Shown here: one piece after another, positions 18,942 through 27,806 of the stretch | How the letters are laid out: each line of letters starts with the position of its first letter | Position numbering within the stretch: the first letter of the stretch is position 1 | DNA from: Streptomyces sp. WM6378 | Lineage (GTDB): Bacteria > Actinomycetota > Actinomycetes > Streptomycetales > Streptomycetaceae | DNA: 64,000 nt | Direction of reading: 5' to 3' | Assembly (NCBI RefSeq): GCF_001279695.1 | Contig: NZ_LGDD01000326.1 | Location: forward strand, 1 to 64,000 | The notes under the pieces: model-generated | The model's input: the letters and a program-made list of their open reading frames with translations, nothing else | Database searches by the model: none | Told to the model about the DNA's origin: nothing | Translations under genes and position numbers: made by a program

Positions 18942-19853
18942 GTGAGCGATCTGCACGAGGCGTTCGTGGCACGTCTGCTGGAATGGGCCATGGATCGTAC
19001 GGACATCGAGGCTGTGGTGCGCACCGGGTCCCGTGCTCGCCGCGACGGCAAGGTCGATGCCCTGTCCGACCACGACATCGAGCTGTACACCACCGAGCCC
19101 GACCGCTACCGGGAAGGCACCGACTGGCTGGGCGAGTTGGGCGAAATCTCTGTCGCCGTCGGTCTGGAGGGCCCGTGGGACAACCCGGCACACCTGGTGT
19201 TCTTCGCCGACGGCCTCAAGGCCGACTTCCAGGTGGTGTCCGTGGAGCAGTTGCACGACCTCGCCGAGAACGGCCTGGACGAGCTGCACGAGCGCGGCTA
19301 CGAACTGCTCCTGGACCGCGGGGACTGGGGCAGGAAGCTGCCTGCGGCCAAGGGGTCGGCGCCGGAGCCGGACATGCCCAGCGAGGACGAATTCCAGGAG
19401 CTGTGCGCGGAGTTCTGGCATGAGATCGCCCATCTGCCACGGTACCTGGCCCGCGGGGAGCTGTGGGTGGTCAAGGCACGTGACTGGACCACGAAGGAAC
19501 TGCTCCAGACGATGATCGAGTGGCACGCCCAGGGCCGCTTCGGCCCCGGGCACGATGTATGGCACCTGGGCACCGGCATGCGCGCATGGGCGGCCCCTGG
19601 GGTGTGGGAGCGCCTGCACGACGTCTTCGCCGCGTTCGGCCCCGAGGACTCGCTGCGGGCCGCACGGGCGACCGCGGACCTCTTCGCCGAACTGGCCAGG
19701 GAAGTCGCAGACGGCCAGGGATTCACCTACCCGGAAGCAGCCGAGCGGGCGATCCGGCCCACCCTCGACCGACTCCCCTCCCTGGAGCCCCAACGCCATC
19801 CCCTCGGGCCGCGGAGTTCTTGCGGGCGGCCAACTCCCCGGTGGGGTGGCTGA
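18942..19853 (+). CDS. ANT(6)-like nucleotidyltransferase
   Basis: About 303 residues from the GTG at 18942, chosen for the GGAGGGG just upstream; an ATG at 18894 is the alternative. The N-terminal nucleotidyltransferase core has GSRARRDG (residues 29-36) and LSDHDIELY (Asp 43 and 45, metal ligands), then ADFQVVSVEQLHDLAENG and WWVVK-type helices in the C-terminal domain, as in aminoglycoside 6-adenylyltransferases. Activity on aminoglycosides is not assured, since many chromosomal homologues have no known substrate. The last 25 residues after about 19790 become Pro/Arg-rich, so the true C-terminus may be lost at a junction with the debris that follows. Confidence 0.75.
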   Translation: MSDLHEAFVARLLEWAMDRTDIEAVVRTGSRARRDGKVDALSDHDIELYTTEPDRYREGTDWLGELGEISVAVGLEGPWDNPAHLVFFADGLKADFQVVSVEQLHDLAENGLDELHERGYELLLDRGDWGRKLPAAKGSAPEPDMPSEDEFQELCAEFWHEIAHLPRYLARGELWVVKARDWTTKELLQTMIEWHAQGRFGPGHDVWHLGTGMRAWAAPGVWERLHDVFAAFGPEDSLRAARATADLFAELAREVADGQGFTYPEAAERAIRPTLDRLPSLEPQRHPLGPRSSCGRPTPRWGG

Positions 19854-19879
19854 ACTCGGTCCTCTCGCCCTACTTCGAC

Positions 19880-20130
19880 GACGGGACCTGGGAGGTGTAC
19901 GGGCTGAACAACGACCTTCCCCGGTCGGGACTTCTCGGTCGGCCGAGGAGGCCGAGGATGCGGGTGCGCAGCGGGTCGGCATCGGGCAGGCCCAGCTCGT
20001 GGGTGATCTCCAGCGCCCGCGTCCAGGGCTCGCGGGCGGCGTCGGCGTGGGTGGCGGCGCGGTGGGTCTCGGCGAGGCAGGCCAGTCCGGCGGCCTCGCT
20101 GTGGCGGTCGCCGGTCTGGTGGAACAGACG
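19880..20130 (-). pseudogene. TPR-regulator fragment
   Basis: Minus-strand sequence reads LFHQTGDRHSEAAGLACLAE, THADAAREPWTRALEITHEL and LPDADPLRTRILGLLGR, the TPR pattern seen in the C-terminus of AfsR/NB-ARC-type Streptomyces regulators. It is fused at about 20130 to an IS5 N-terminal piece and has no start of its own. Confidence 0.5.
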
Positions 20131-20345
20131 TTGACGATTTCCCGCATCGCGTACCGGCCCTCGTGACCGCTGACCGAGGGATGCTTCGCCTTCCACACAG
20201 TGATGACCGGCCGGAGCAGCTCCCAGGCTTCACCCGACAGGTCACTCGGGTACGGCTCCCACACGTCACCCGTCTGAACCAACCGGCCAACATCAGGGAG
20301 CACAAGGCTCTTCAAGTCCCGTCCGGGACTCCCTAACGGATGCAT
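20130..20345 (-). pseudogene. IS5-family transposase, N-terminal fragment
   Basis: Reads WEPYPSDLSGEAWELLRPV, ITVWKAKHPSVSGHEGRY and AMREIVN, the N-terminal domain of IS5-type transposases. It stops at a junction with the TPR fragment, so no catalytic residues remain. Confidence 0.7.
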
Positions 20346-20527
20346 GGACGGAAGCTAGCAGATACCCCAACTGACCAGCAGAAACTTCTAAGTTAGTTCA
20401 GTCAACAGCTCCTCAACGCTGTACCAGTCGCCCACGATCGTGTACTTCACGGATCTTCCTCTCTCTGAACTGTCTTCCGGGGACCCGGGCCCCGCACACG
20501 AGGCCCGGCGGGCAGGCACCGGCAGTG

Positions 20528-20830
20528 GTCAGCAGCCGAACTGGCGGGGGATCAGACCCGTGGCCACATGGTCGAGATAGGTCTCCACCAGCGCGCTTGC
20601 CTGATCGGTGGTCAGGCCCAGGAGTTCGCCGCTGGCGGTGGTGGAGCCGGTGAACACCACATCGCCCCAGTAGTGCAGGGCGCCGGGGACGTAGAGGCTG
20701 GTCAGGGTGTAGGCCGCGCGGTTGGCCCGGCGACCGATGACCCCCGTGTTGCCCGACGCTCATGGTGAGCATGTTGGCGAAGTTCACTGTGGGGGCGTAG
20801 AGGCGGCTTTCGTTCACTCGCCGGGGTGAC
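20528..20830 (-). pseudogene. C-terminal remnant of an unidentified protein
   Basis: Two frames join into one plausible terminus: YAPTVNFANMLTM, then after a frame change GVIGRRANRAAYTLTSLYV, GALHYWGDVVFTGSTTASG and LVETYLDHVATGLIPRQFGC before a stop at 20528. The family is not recognised. The 5' part is missing. Confidence 0.3.
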
Positions 20831-20926
20831 GTGTCGTCATCACGGTGTCGGCTTCGTGTGCTTGCTGTCGCGGGTGGTTTACGCGGGTGTGAGGAGCCGG
20901 CGACCGGTGACCAGGGTGACAACGCC

Positions 20927-21523
20927 CTACGGGTCGGTAGCCGCCCAGTCGGCGTTCTGCTCCTGGGCGGCGCGGCCAGCTTTGCCCAGGACGTCGAGAG
21001 CCTCGGCCAGCTCGGTGGCCCGGGGCTGCAACGGCCCCGCGTCCGGGGTGAGGTGGTAGGCGTAGATCATGCCGTGGCGGCGCCAGAACGCGGCGCGTGC
21101 GGTCGCTCGGCGGAGCCAGCCGCGGACCGTCGCGGCGGGCCGGTGCAGCCGCTCGGCGATGCGGCGGTGGCTGTGCCCGGCGACGTGGTCCAGGAGAGCG
21201 GCGGTGATGGTGTGGACGCTGTCCGCCCGCCGGAGCAGGCAGTACGGCGGCAGCAGCACGTGCGTGGTGCGGCAGGAGGGGCAGCGAACCCGCCTCGGAC
21301 GCAGCCGCCGTAGGCCGCCTTCGGGCAGCCCGATCGCGCGCTCGCGGGCGTAGCCCCACGCCCGCAGCGGCGCGTCGCAGGCCGGGCACGACGGCATCAC
21401 ACTCGTCTCGTACTCCGCCACAACGATCACGGACAGGTTCCTCCCGGAGCCCACCAGCGTCACCACGGCCACGCCGCCCGCACCAGGGGCAACTCGTGTT
21501 GCGGGCTCCCTGGCTTCGTTCAC
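20927..21523 (-). CDS. DUF6431-like zinc-ribbon/helix-turn-helix protein
   Basis: 198 residues. A zinc ribbon is formed by MPSCPACDAPLRAWG and VRCPSCRTTHVLLP, followed by a helix-turn-helix region (ALLDHVAGHSHRRIAERLH then PAATVRGWLRRATARA). This combination resembles the actinobacterial DUF6431 family and the N-terminal part of ISL3-like transposases, often found with mobile elements. No DDE core follows. It probably binds DNA as an IS accessory protein or is a transposase-derived remnant. Confidence 0.6.
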   Translation of the reverse strand: MNEAREPATRVAPGAGGVAVVTLVGSGRNLSVIVVAEYETSVMPSCPACDAPLRAWGYARERAIGLPEGGLRRLRPRRVRCPSCRTTHVLLPPYCLLRRADSVHTITAALLDHVAGHSHRRIAERLHRPAATVRGWLRRATARAAFWRRHGMIYAYHLTPDAGPLQPRATELAEALDVLGKAGRAAQEQNADWAATDP

Positions 21524-21684
21524 GTTCAGCAGCAGCGTTTGTCGGTGGGTTTCGACAGCAGTTGGCGATCAACGCGCTCGGAGATGTTCACGGGAAATGA
21601 CGGCACTGTCGTCAGTGAGGGCGTTCGCGCGGACCACTGAGGCGACCAGCGACTCCGGAAGATCAGGCACGGTAGCCTCTGGCC

Positions 21685-22461
21685 ATGCCTGAGACATCGG
21701 TGGCGCACTTTTACGATGAACTGGCCGACGACTACCACCTGATCTACTCAGACTGGGACGCCAGCATTCGCCGGCAGGGGGACGCCCTCGACGCCCTTAT
21801 CGGTCAGGATCGCGTCGAGGTGCTCGACTGTTCCTGCGGCATCGGCACGCAGGCCATCGGCTTGGCGCTGCGCGGGCACCGCGTCATTGGCACCGATCTC
21901 AGCCCTCGCGCCGCCGCCCGCGCTGGCCGTGAGGCCGCCCGCCGGAGCCTCAGCCTGCGCACGGCAGCCGCCGACATGCGACGCCTTCCGTTTCCCGATG
22001 GCCGGTTCGACGTCGTCGTCTGCGCTGACAACTCGCTGCCCCACCTGCTGACAGAGCAGGATGTGCACGCCGCCCTGGCCGCGATGCGCCGCGTGCTGCG
22101 CCCCGACGGCCTGCTGCTGGTCAGCACACGCCACTACGACGACCTGCTGCGCGACCACCCCGTTTCGATGCCTCCACAAGTCCACCGGACCGCCGACTGC
22201 GCCGACGTCGGAGAACGGACCGTCACCTTCCAGCTCTGGCACTGGCACGACGACGGTGAGCACTACGACTTGGAGCACTTCCAACTCCTTCCGGCAGGCG
22301 GAGAATGGCGCGTCAAGGTCCGCCGGACCACCTACTGGGCCCTCAGCCAGGACCGGTTGGCCGGCTTGGCAGCCGAGGCCGGCTTTGTCGACGCCCGTTG
22401 GCGGATGCCGCAGGACACAGGCTTCTTCCAGCCGCTGCTTGTGGCCCGAGCCGACGAGTAG
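21685..22461 (+). CDS. Class I SAM-dependent methyltransferase
   Basis: 258 residues. The SAM-binding motif I is VEVLDCSCGIGTQAIGLALRG with acidic motif II VIGTDLSP; motif III/IV appears as LPFPDGRFDVVVCADNSLPHL and VLRPDGLLLVSTR. The N-terminus (VAHFYDELADDYHLIYSDW) is typical of small-molecule methyltransferases, and the Cys-rich motif I resembles glycine/sarcosine N-methyltransferases. The gene is complete but stands alone among debris, so its substrate cannot be inferred. The start at 21685 has a weak upstream purine run. Confidence 0.85.
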   Translation: MPETSVAHFYDELADDYHLIYSDWDASIRRQGDALDALIGQDRVEVLDCSCGIGTQAIGLALRGHRVIGTDLSPRAAARAGREAARRSLSLRTAAADMRRLPFPDGRFDVVVCADNSLPHLLTEQDVHAALAAMRRVLRPDGLLLVSTRHYDDLLRDHPVSMPPQVHRTADCADVGERTVTFQLWHWHDDGEHYDLEHFQLLPAGGEWRVKVRRTTYWALSQDRLAGLAAEAGFVDARWRMPQDTGFFQPLLVARADE

Positions 22462-22526
22462 GTGATTTCACCGTCCGGCTCGACCGTCGGCCGTGAGGGC
22501 AGCGGTCGAGCCAGAACCGGCAGGTG

Positions 22527-22745
22527 TCAGCCGACCTTGGAGGGTTGCTCGGCTCGTGCCCGGGTGCTGGCGAGGCGGTAGGAGTCGGTGCCGGTCTCGA
22601 TGATGGTGCCGTTGAAGGTCAGGCGGTCGACGATGGCCGCGCAGAGGCGGGGGTCGGTGAAGGTCTTGGTCCAGCCGCCGAAGGACTCGTTGGAGGCGAT
22701 GGCGACGCTGTTCTTCTCCTCACGTTCGGTCACCACCTTCTGCAT
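22527..22745 (-). pseudogene. IS21-type IstB ATPase, C-terminal fragment
   Basis: Reads VVTEREEKNSVAIASNESF, GGWTKTFTDPRLCAAIVDRL and TFNGTIIETGTDSYRLAS, the conserved C-terminal stretch of IstB helper proteins. Walker motifs and the N-terminus are gone. Confidence 0.75.
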
Positions 22746-23745
22746 CCCCGGCTGCCGCTTCGCCCAAGCACCAGCGCGTCGATCGCGGTCTGCGCCGGGG
22801 CCGTAGGTGCGTTCACGGTGTCTGCGGTCATCGCGGGCCGCTGAACTGGGGGCACGCTTCCCAGAGCACCCGCCCCTCGGACAGGGCCGGGGCAGGAGCG
22901 CGGGCCGCCGTTCACACCACCGGGTCACCGGGTCCCGGGACGCGTTCAGGTGGTCATCTGGTGGATGGTCTCGTCGAGGGCGGAGACGATGTCGTCGGCG
23001 CGTGCAGCGCAGTGTGCGGTGGCCAGTTCGGCGCTGAGCCGTCCGTCGAAGGTGGTGACGATGTAGGTGGAGGTGGGGGCAGGAGGTTCGCCGGGAGTCG
23101 CCCCCGCAGGCGGCCTGAGGCGTTGGCTGAGAATGGCGCCGCGGAAAGGCGTTGGCTGAGAATGGCGCCGCGGAAGTCCTCAATGGTCAGCCTCGCGGGT
23201 GTGCGCAGGTCCGGAATGCGTCCCCAGTTCGTCAGCATGGTGGTGTCCGCCGAGGCGGTGGGCGGCTTCCTGGACGGTCTCGACGGCCTGGTCGGTGGGC
23301 AGGATCATCTCTCGTTCGACGTTGCGCAGGCCGGCGATGGGGCCGGGGCGGCGGCAAGGATTGCGTTGGTCAGCCCCGGGCGACAGGCTGCGCTGAAGCC
23401 GGAGCGAGCCGATCATCCGGCCAGATGCGGATCAAGGCAGAGTCCGCGGGAGGCGCTGCACGACTATCCCGAGCAAGTCATCGGCTTTGCTGAAACTCAT
23501 CGACATTTCCGGGACCGAACCTGCCCGACCGCTCCCGGAGCTCACCGACAAGCGCTGGAGCCCATCATCGACATACTCACCCCGATCCGGCGAACGTACG
23601 CGGTCACGGCGCTAATGACAGCCGTCCGCAGGCGTTAGGGATGCGTTGGCGCGATCTGGAAGGTTCGTGCCCTCGCCCGCGGGAGTGGCCACTGGCCTGC
23701 GCCCATCCGCTCAGATTCCGGGCGCGCAGCCCGTGAGAGGATCCG
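22746..23745. other. Degraded stretch without an intact gene
   Basis: Several short minus-strand frames look like residues of a gene ending near 22953 (STYIVTTFDGRLSAELATAH ... VSALDETIHQMTT in one frame; PDLRTPARLTIEDFRGAIL in another), broken by the 29-bp duplication at 23118-23175. No intact gene is supported up to the start at 23746. Confidence 0.4.
23118..23175. repeat. 29-bp perfect tandem duplication
   Basis: Positions 23118-23146 and 23147-23175 are identical. Because 29 is not a multiple of three, the duplication shifts the frame of the minus-strand remnant that crosses it. Confidence 0.9.
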
Positions 23746-25695
23746 ATGCACGCCAACGAACAAGCCCACATGGCAGACCGCTCGCCGGCCAAGGCTTCGT
23801 CCCCGGCCAGAGGGGGCGCGGCTAGCCTCTTGGCCCTGCAGGCCAGTGCGGGTAACGCGGCCGTAGTGCAGATGCTCCGCCAGGCCGGACACCCCTGGGC
23901 CCAGCCCCAATTCGAACAGCACCAGCACAACGCCGGATGCGGACATCAAGGCGAGAAGCCCGCCGTGCAGCGATCCGCCGTCCACGACGTCCTGCGCACC
24001 AGCGGCCGTCCGTTGGACGACGCGACGCGCGGGGATATGGAGGCTCGGCTCGGTGCGGACTTCTCCGACGTCCGTATCCATGACGACGGTGCGGCCAAAG
24101 CCTCCGCCGCTGAGGTCGGTGCCCGCGCGTACACCTCAGGCAGCCACATCGTGGTCGGAGAAGGAGGCGCTGACAACCACACGCTGGCGCACGAGCTCAC
24201 CCACGTGATCCAGCAGCGTCAGGGGCCCGTCGCCGGCACGGACAATGGTGCCGGACTTCGCGTCTCCGATCCCTCCGACCGATTCGAACGCGAGGCGGAG
24301 GCCACTGCACAACAAGCGATGGCCCTGCCCACTGCCGTGCAGCGCCATGCCGCCCGGACCGCACCTGGGCCCCTCCCGGCCCCGGCGTCGCCGGCGCAGC
24401 CCGTGGTGCAGCGAGCATGGACGCAGGGGACCATGCAAGGTGACGATCCCGTCTTCCAGCCGGACGGCGGGCGGGCCGGCACCGTGAGAGTCACGAACCT
24501 GCGCGGCATCCCCCTGGGCGACGGCGCGAACCACCCGACCAATGCCGGGGATCCGATCGGCTGGGCCGCTCTCCTCAGCCAGGGTCTACAGCTGGGGGGC
24601 CAGATGCCTCAGGGAAATCACTACAATGCCGTTCGTATGCATCTGTGGAACGGGCGCCTGGGCGGACCTGGAAACAATCGCTTCAATCTGGCTCCGGGGC
24701 CCGCGCTGGTGAATTCGCAGATGTCGGCCCAAGCCGAGAACCCGGTGAAGGATCTGGTGGCGTACGGGTACACCGTCGACCTCATGACGCAGGTCACCTA
24801 CCAGAACGGCCCCGGCAACCCGCTGGATCTGTCGACTGTCGTACCGAACCACATCTCCATGACGTGGCAAGGGCGAAAAGCCCAACATGCAACGGTGAAC
24901 GAGACCTGGTCGTCCCACATCACGCTGCCAGTCGCCGCGATCGCTGCCGCGGCCATACAGCACTACCAGAACCTTCCAGCCACGCTGCCGGCCGCCCAGA
25001 TGCTGCTCACCGACCTCGCGACCCGCAGCGACCAGTTCCGCGGAGAGGTGCTGACTCTGGTCCAGCCCTTCCTGAAACGGCACATCATGGAGGCATACCC
25101 CCACCTCTACCGAGCTCAGACGGCGGGGGACAAGGGAGCGTTTCTCATGCTCCTGCCTGCCGCGGACAGGCATGCTTTCCTGAACCTGGTGCTGGCGGGC
25201 GATGAGAATGCATGGCTTGAGCACTGCTTCGGGCCGTTGATAGCGGTCGGTCACAACGCGGCCGTCCAGGACGCCTTCGCGACCAGAGCACTTCCCCAGC
25301 AACGGGAGTGGATCGTCCGATGTGTCACCGATCGCCACGTGTTCCTGGCTGCTCTCGGCTTCCGGGCGGATGCGATCGCTTCCCAGGACAAACTTGTGTA
25401 CGACTACTACCCGCCCGCCGAACGGGCCCGTCTCGCCGAAGCGATGCATGGACAAGGGCTGATCAACGGGTTCTTGCAGAATGTCTGCCGCACTGATCCG
25501 GAAAAAATGCAGGTGCTCACCGATTGGGCCCAGAGCGGCTCAGCACAGGACCCTGTCGGGTTCCTCGACGCCCGGGCGCACCTGGACCAGGTTTACAAGG
25601 ATGGGTTCAGACAGCGCATGAACACGCTTGCGGCAGCGGAAGCCGCAAGGACGGCCAGGCCGACCAGGTCCCAGAGCAGGTTGGGCGGATTCTAG
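23746..25695 (+). CDS. DUF4157 (eCIS-core) protein with C-terminal nuclease-like toxin region
   Basis: 649 residues. After a disordered N-terminus (Ala/Gln-rich with a His-rich patch, HQHNAGCGHQ), residues 75-160 form the DUF4157 domain: RPLDDATRGDMEARLGADF, SDVRIHDDGAAKASAAEVG, ARAYTSGSHIVVG and the HExxH element HELTH at 149-153. In extracellular contractile injection systems and polymorphic toxins this domain carries variable C-terminal effectors. Here the following region (residues about 285-345) reads RLGGPGNNRFNLAPGP, VNSQMSAQAENPVKDLVAYG, resembling DNA/RNA non-specific endonucleases but without a clear DRGH. A long helical tail follows. The adjacent SUKH-like gene suggests a toxin-immunity pair. 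No eCIS sheath or tube genes are in the window. Confidence 0.8.
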   Translation: MHANEQAHMADRSPAKASSPARGGAASLLALQASAGNAAVVQMLRQAGHPWAQPQFEQHQHNAGCGHQGEKPAVQRSAVHDVLRTSGRPLDDATRGDMEARLGADFSDVRIHDDGAAKASAAEVGARAYTSGSHIVVGEGGADNHTLAHELTHVIQQRQGPVAGTDNGAGLRVSDPSDRFEREAEATAQQAMALPTAVQRHAARTAPGPLPAPASPAQPVVQRAWTQGTMQGDDPVFQPDGGRAGTVRVTNLRGIPLGDGANHPTNAGDPIGWAALLSQGLQLGGQMPQGNHYNAVRMHLWNGRLGGPGNNRFNLAPGPALVNSQMSAQAENPVKDLVAYGYTVDLMTQVTYQNGPGNPLDLSTVVPNHISMTWQGRKAQHATVNETWSSHITLPVAAIAAAAIQHYQNLPATLPAAQMLLTDLATRSDQFRGEVLTLVQPFLKRHIMEAYPHLYRAQTAGDKGAFLMLLPAADRHAFLNLVLAGDENAWLEHCFGPLIAVGHNAAVQDAFATRALPQQREWIVRCVTDRHVFLAALGFRADAIASQDKLVYDYYPPAERARLAEAMHGQGLINGFLQNVCRTDPEKMQVLTDWAQSGSAQDPVGFLDARAHLDQVYKDGFRQRMNTLAAAEAARTARPTRSQSRLGGF

Positions 25696-25718
25696 ACGTC
25701 ACGAAAGGAGAGTCAGCG

Positions 25719-26339
25719 ATGAACGGTACATACAGGGACCGCATAGAAGCACGCATCGGCGAACTGGAGGCTGTTCCGGGCTTCTCGGTGAAACGGTGTG
25801 ACGTGGCTGCCCCCGCCTCGCAGGGCCTCGTCGACAGGGTCCGGTCGGAGGCCGGCGGACACCTCCCGGCGGGAGCCGAGGAATTTTACCTGCAGGTGAA
25901 CGGTTTCAGGCTGGAGTGGACCTATCTGGCGTCGGGAAGCGACGGCGAGGCGACCGACGAGGGATCCGTGAACATTCTCCCCGTGGAGAAGGTGTTCTCC
26001 GAATGGAAGGACGCCGTCTGGTTCGACAGCTTTGAGGGGGGCGACCGGTTCAGGGCGGTGAAGCCATTCGATCTATACATCCCGGAGGCGTGCGGTGCCT
26101 TCTTCCAGCCCCTGGGGGAGCGGCCGAAGAACACCGTCTACTTCCACTACCTCGGGGAGTCTCTGACCGAACTGCCCCTTTCCTTTACGGACTATGTGGA
26201 CCAAGCACTGAACACCTGCGGATACCTCGGATGGCACACAGCGCTGACTTCGCTCGACCCTGAGAGCGATCCCGTGCTGACCCGCATGCGCGACATCGTC
26301 CCCAGCTTCTCCGACCGCCTCTTCATCGCACGCCCGTGA
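25719..26339 (+). CDS. SMI1/KNR4 (SUKH)-like immunity protein candidate
   Basis: 206 residues from the ATG at 25719, with GAAAGGAG upstream and only 23 bp after the DUF4157 gene. The pattern LPAGAEEFYLQVNGFRLEW, VNILPVEKVFSEW and a hydrophobic-acidic C-terminal half (TVYFHYLGESLTELPLSF, TDYVDQALNTCGYLGWHTAL) fits the SUKH superfamily, whose members neutralise polymorphic nuclease toxins. I infer that it protects against the preceding protein. The family match is by pattern only; some SUKH proteins are not immunity proteins. Confidence 0.65.
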   Translation: MNGTYRDRIEARIGELEAVPGFSVKRCDVAAPASQGLVDRVRSEAGGHLPAGAEEFYLQVNGFRLEWTYLASGSDGEATDEGSVNILPVEKVFSEWKDAVWFDSFEGGDRFRAVKPFDLYIPEACGAFFQPLGERPKNTVYFHYLGESLTELPLSFTDYVDQALNTCGYLGWHTALTSLDPESDPVLTRMRDIVPSFSDRLFIARP

Positions 26340-26929
26340 ACGCGGCGTCGAACAGCCATCGTTGATGCCGCCGCATGCCCGCTCCCAACGCGCCGCATAC
26401 CGCATGGCCCTGGACGTGACTCGGGTGCGCCTTGCGGCACGCGAACGGCAGTCGAACGCCACCTGGTCCCAGCGCCGCCGCGCCCGTCTGCCACCTGAGC
26501 AGCGGCCGGGCGCCGTCTGCCCTGTCCTCAACGGCGGTCAGCCCCAGCGCCCACGCGAGCATTGCTCCAACACGCCGCCAGCCGATCTGCTGCCCAGGTC
26601 AGCGTCCTGAGCCGGACCTCACTGTCTCAGGCTGATGCCACAGCCGTGAGGTCTTACAAGCGTGGCTTCTTCTTTCGCCTTCGCGGATGAGGGCAGTCAC
26701 ATCAGTCGAGCACGGCCATGCTGGCGGAGTCGGCCACTGGCGAGTTCTGCTCCCACCCGGAGCCGTCAGCGTCGAAGAAGCGCAGTCTGGGAGTCTCCGG
26801 TTGCTTGTCCGGGGTGGTTCTCGGTTGGGTGTCCGGTGAGTTGTTGGCGCATGTGGGGCTAACTCATTTGTGTGTGTGAGGGGAGTTGGCTGGGTGGTTG
26901 CTGTGGTCTGGTCGTGGACAGGTGATGAG
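26340..26929. other. No supported gene
   Basis: Open frames here lack ribosome sites and have the Arg/Pro/Ala-rich composition of out-of-frame high-GC DNA. I see nothing coding. Confidence 0.4.
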
Positions 26930-27500
26930 CATCGGCTGGTCACTGGGTGAGAATTGCCTGGTCGGTGGGGTGGGGGTTCTGGCCTGGCCGTCGACGGTGA
27001 TGCGTTCGGTGTGCTGGCACGGGATGACGGTGCGCTGTTCCCGCTCGACGTGCTGCGTGAGCGCCGCCAGGCCCCGTGTGAACGCCTCCTCGCCGCGCCC
27101 CCTTTCTTCGCCTCGCCGGGCGCCGGTGCCTTACGGGCCTGCATGGCCGGTTGCACACCGCACGTGGCGAGTCGCTTCTGCTGCTCGGCGTTGAGCCGGC
27201 CGAAGTCGCGTTGCTGGCGGGTGAGCCACCGGCCGATGTCGTCGCCGCGGTAGGTGACCCCGGGCACGACGCTTGTCAGCAGCGCCCCGTCGTCGAGGAG
27301 CGCGGCCAGGCCGACGTAGTGCCGCTGCCAGTCCACCGACCACGCCAGCACCGCCGGGTTCCGGTCCGGATCGACCGCGGCGAGCTGGGCAGCGCGCCGT
27401 TCGGCGCGTACCGGGTCCTTGCCCGGGCGTCGGGTTCGGCTCCGGCTGCTGCGGCGGTCCGGTCGACGGCGGGCTGCCGGGCTTCGGTACGAGTGGTGGC
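26930..27500 (-). pseudogene. Helicase-associated (HA) domain protein fragment
   Basis: Reads LAAVDPDRNPAVLAWSVDW, QRHYVGLAALLDDGALLTSV, VPGVTYRGDDIGRWLTRQQ and RLNAEQQKRLATCGVQP, then in another frame FTRGLAALTQHVEREQRT. These are HA repeats of the Streptomyces helicase family also seen broken at 4275-6147. The helicase core is missing and a frame change is needed, so it is a remnant. Confidence 0.65.
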
Positions 27501-27806
27501 TGCTCACCGGGTGCCGGCTGTCCTGCGGGTTGGGCGGGCGTCGGTGGGTGGCCGGTGGAGCTGCGCCCGCTCAGGCGGACATCCCGCCAGTAAGAAAGGC
27601 GCGAGAGCACAACGACGGAGCATTGACGCGGTGCACTTCCAGTGGCACGGGAGACTGAGGCTGGTGGACTTCTTCCGATCACTCGGTGTGTCAGCGAGCC
27701 CACCGGTACCAGGGGTGGACACGGAGAACTGCTCCGCGCGGGAGACACCGAGTGCAGGGTCGGGCGGTGGTCCTCCCGGAGTCGCATCCGGCCGGGGAGA
27801 GGCCAG
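27501..27806. other. No supported gene
   Basis: Sequence downstream of the MMPL gene. I see no hairpin with a clear stem and no coding frame with family features. Confidence 0.35.

Noticed and set aside
23746..26339. Interpretation as part of a complete contractile injection system
   Set aside because: No sheath, tube, baseplate or AAA-ATPase genes are present in the window; only the cargo-type domain is.
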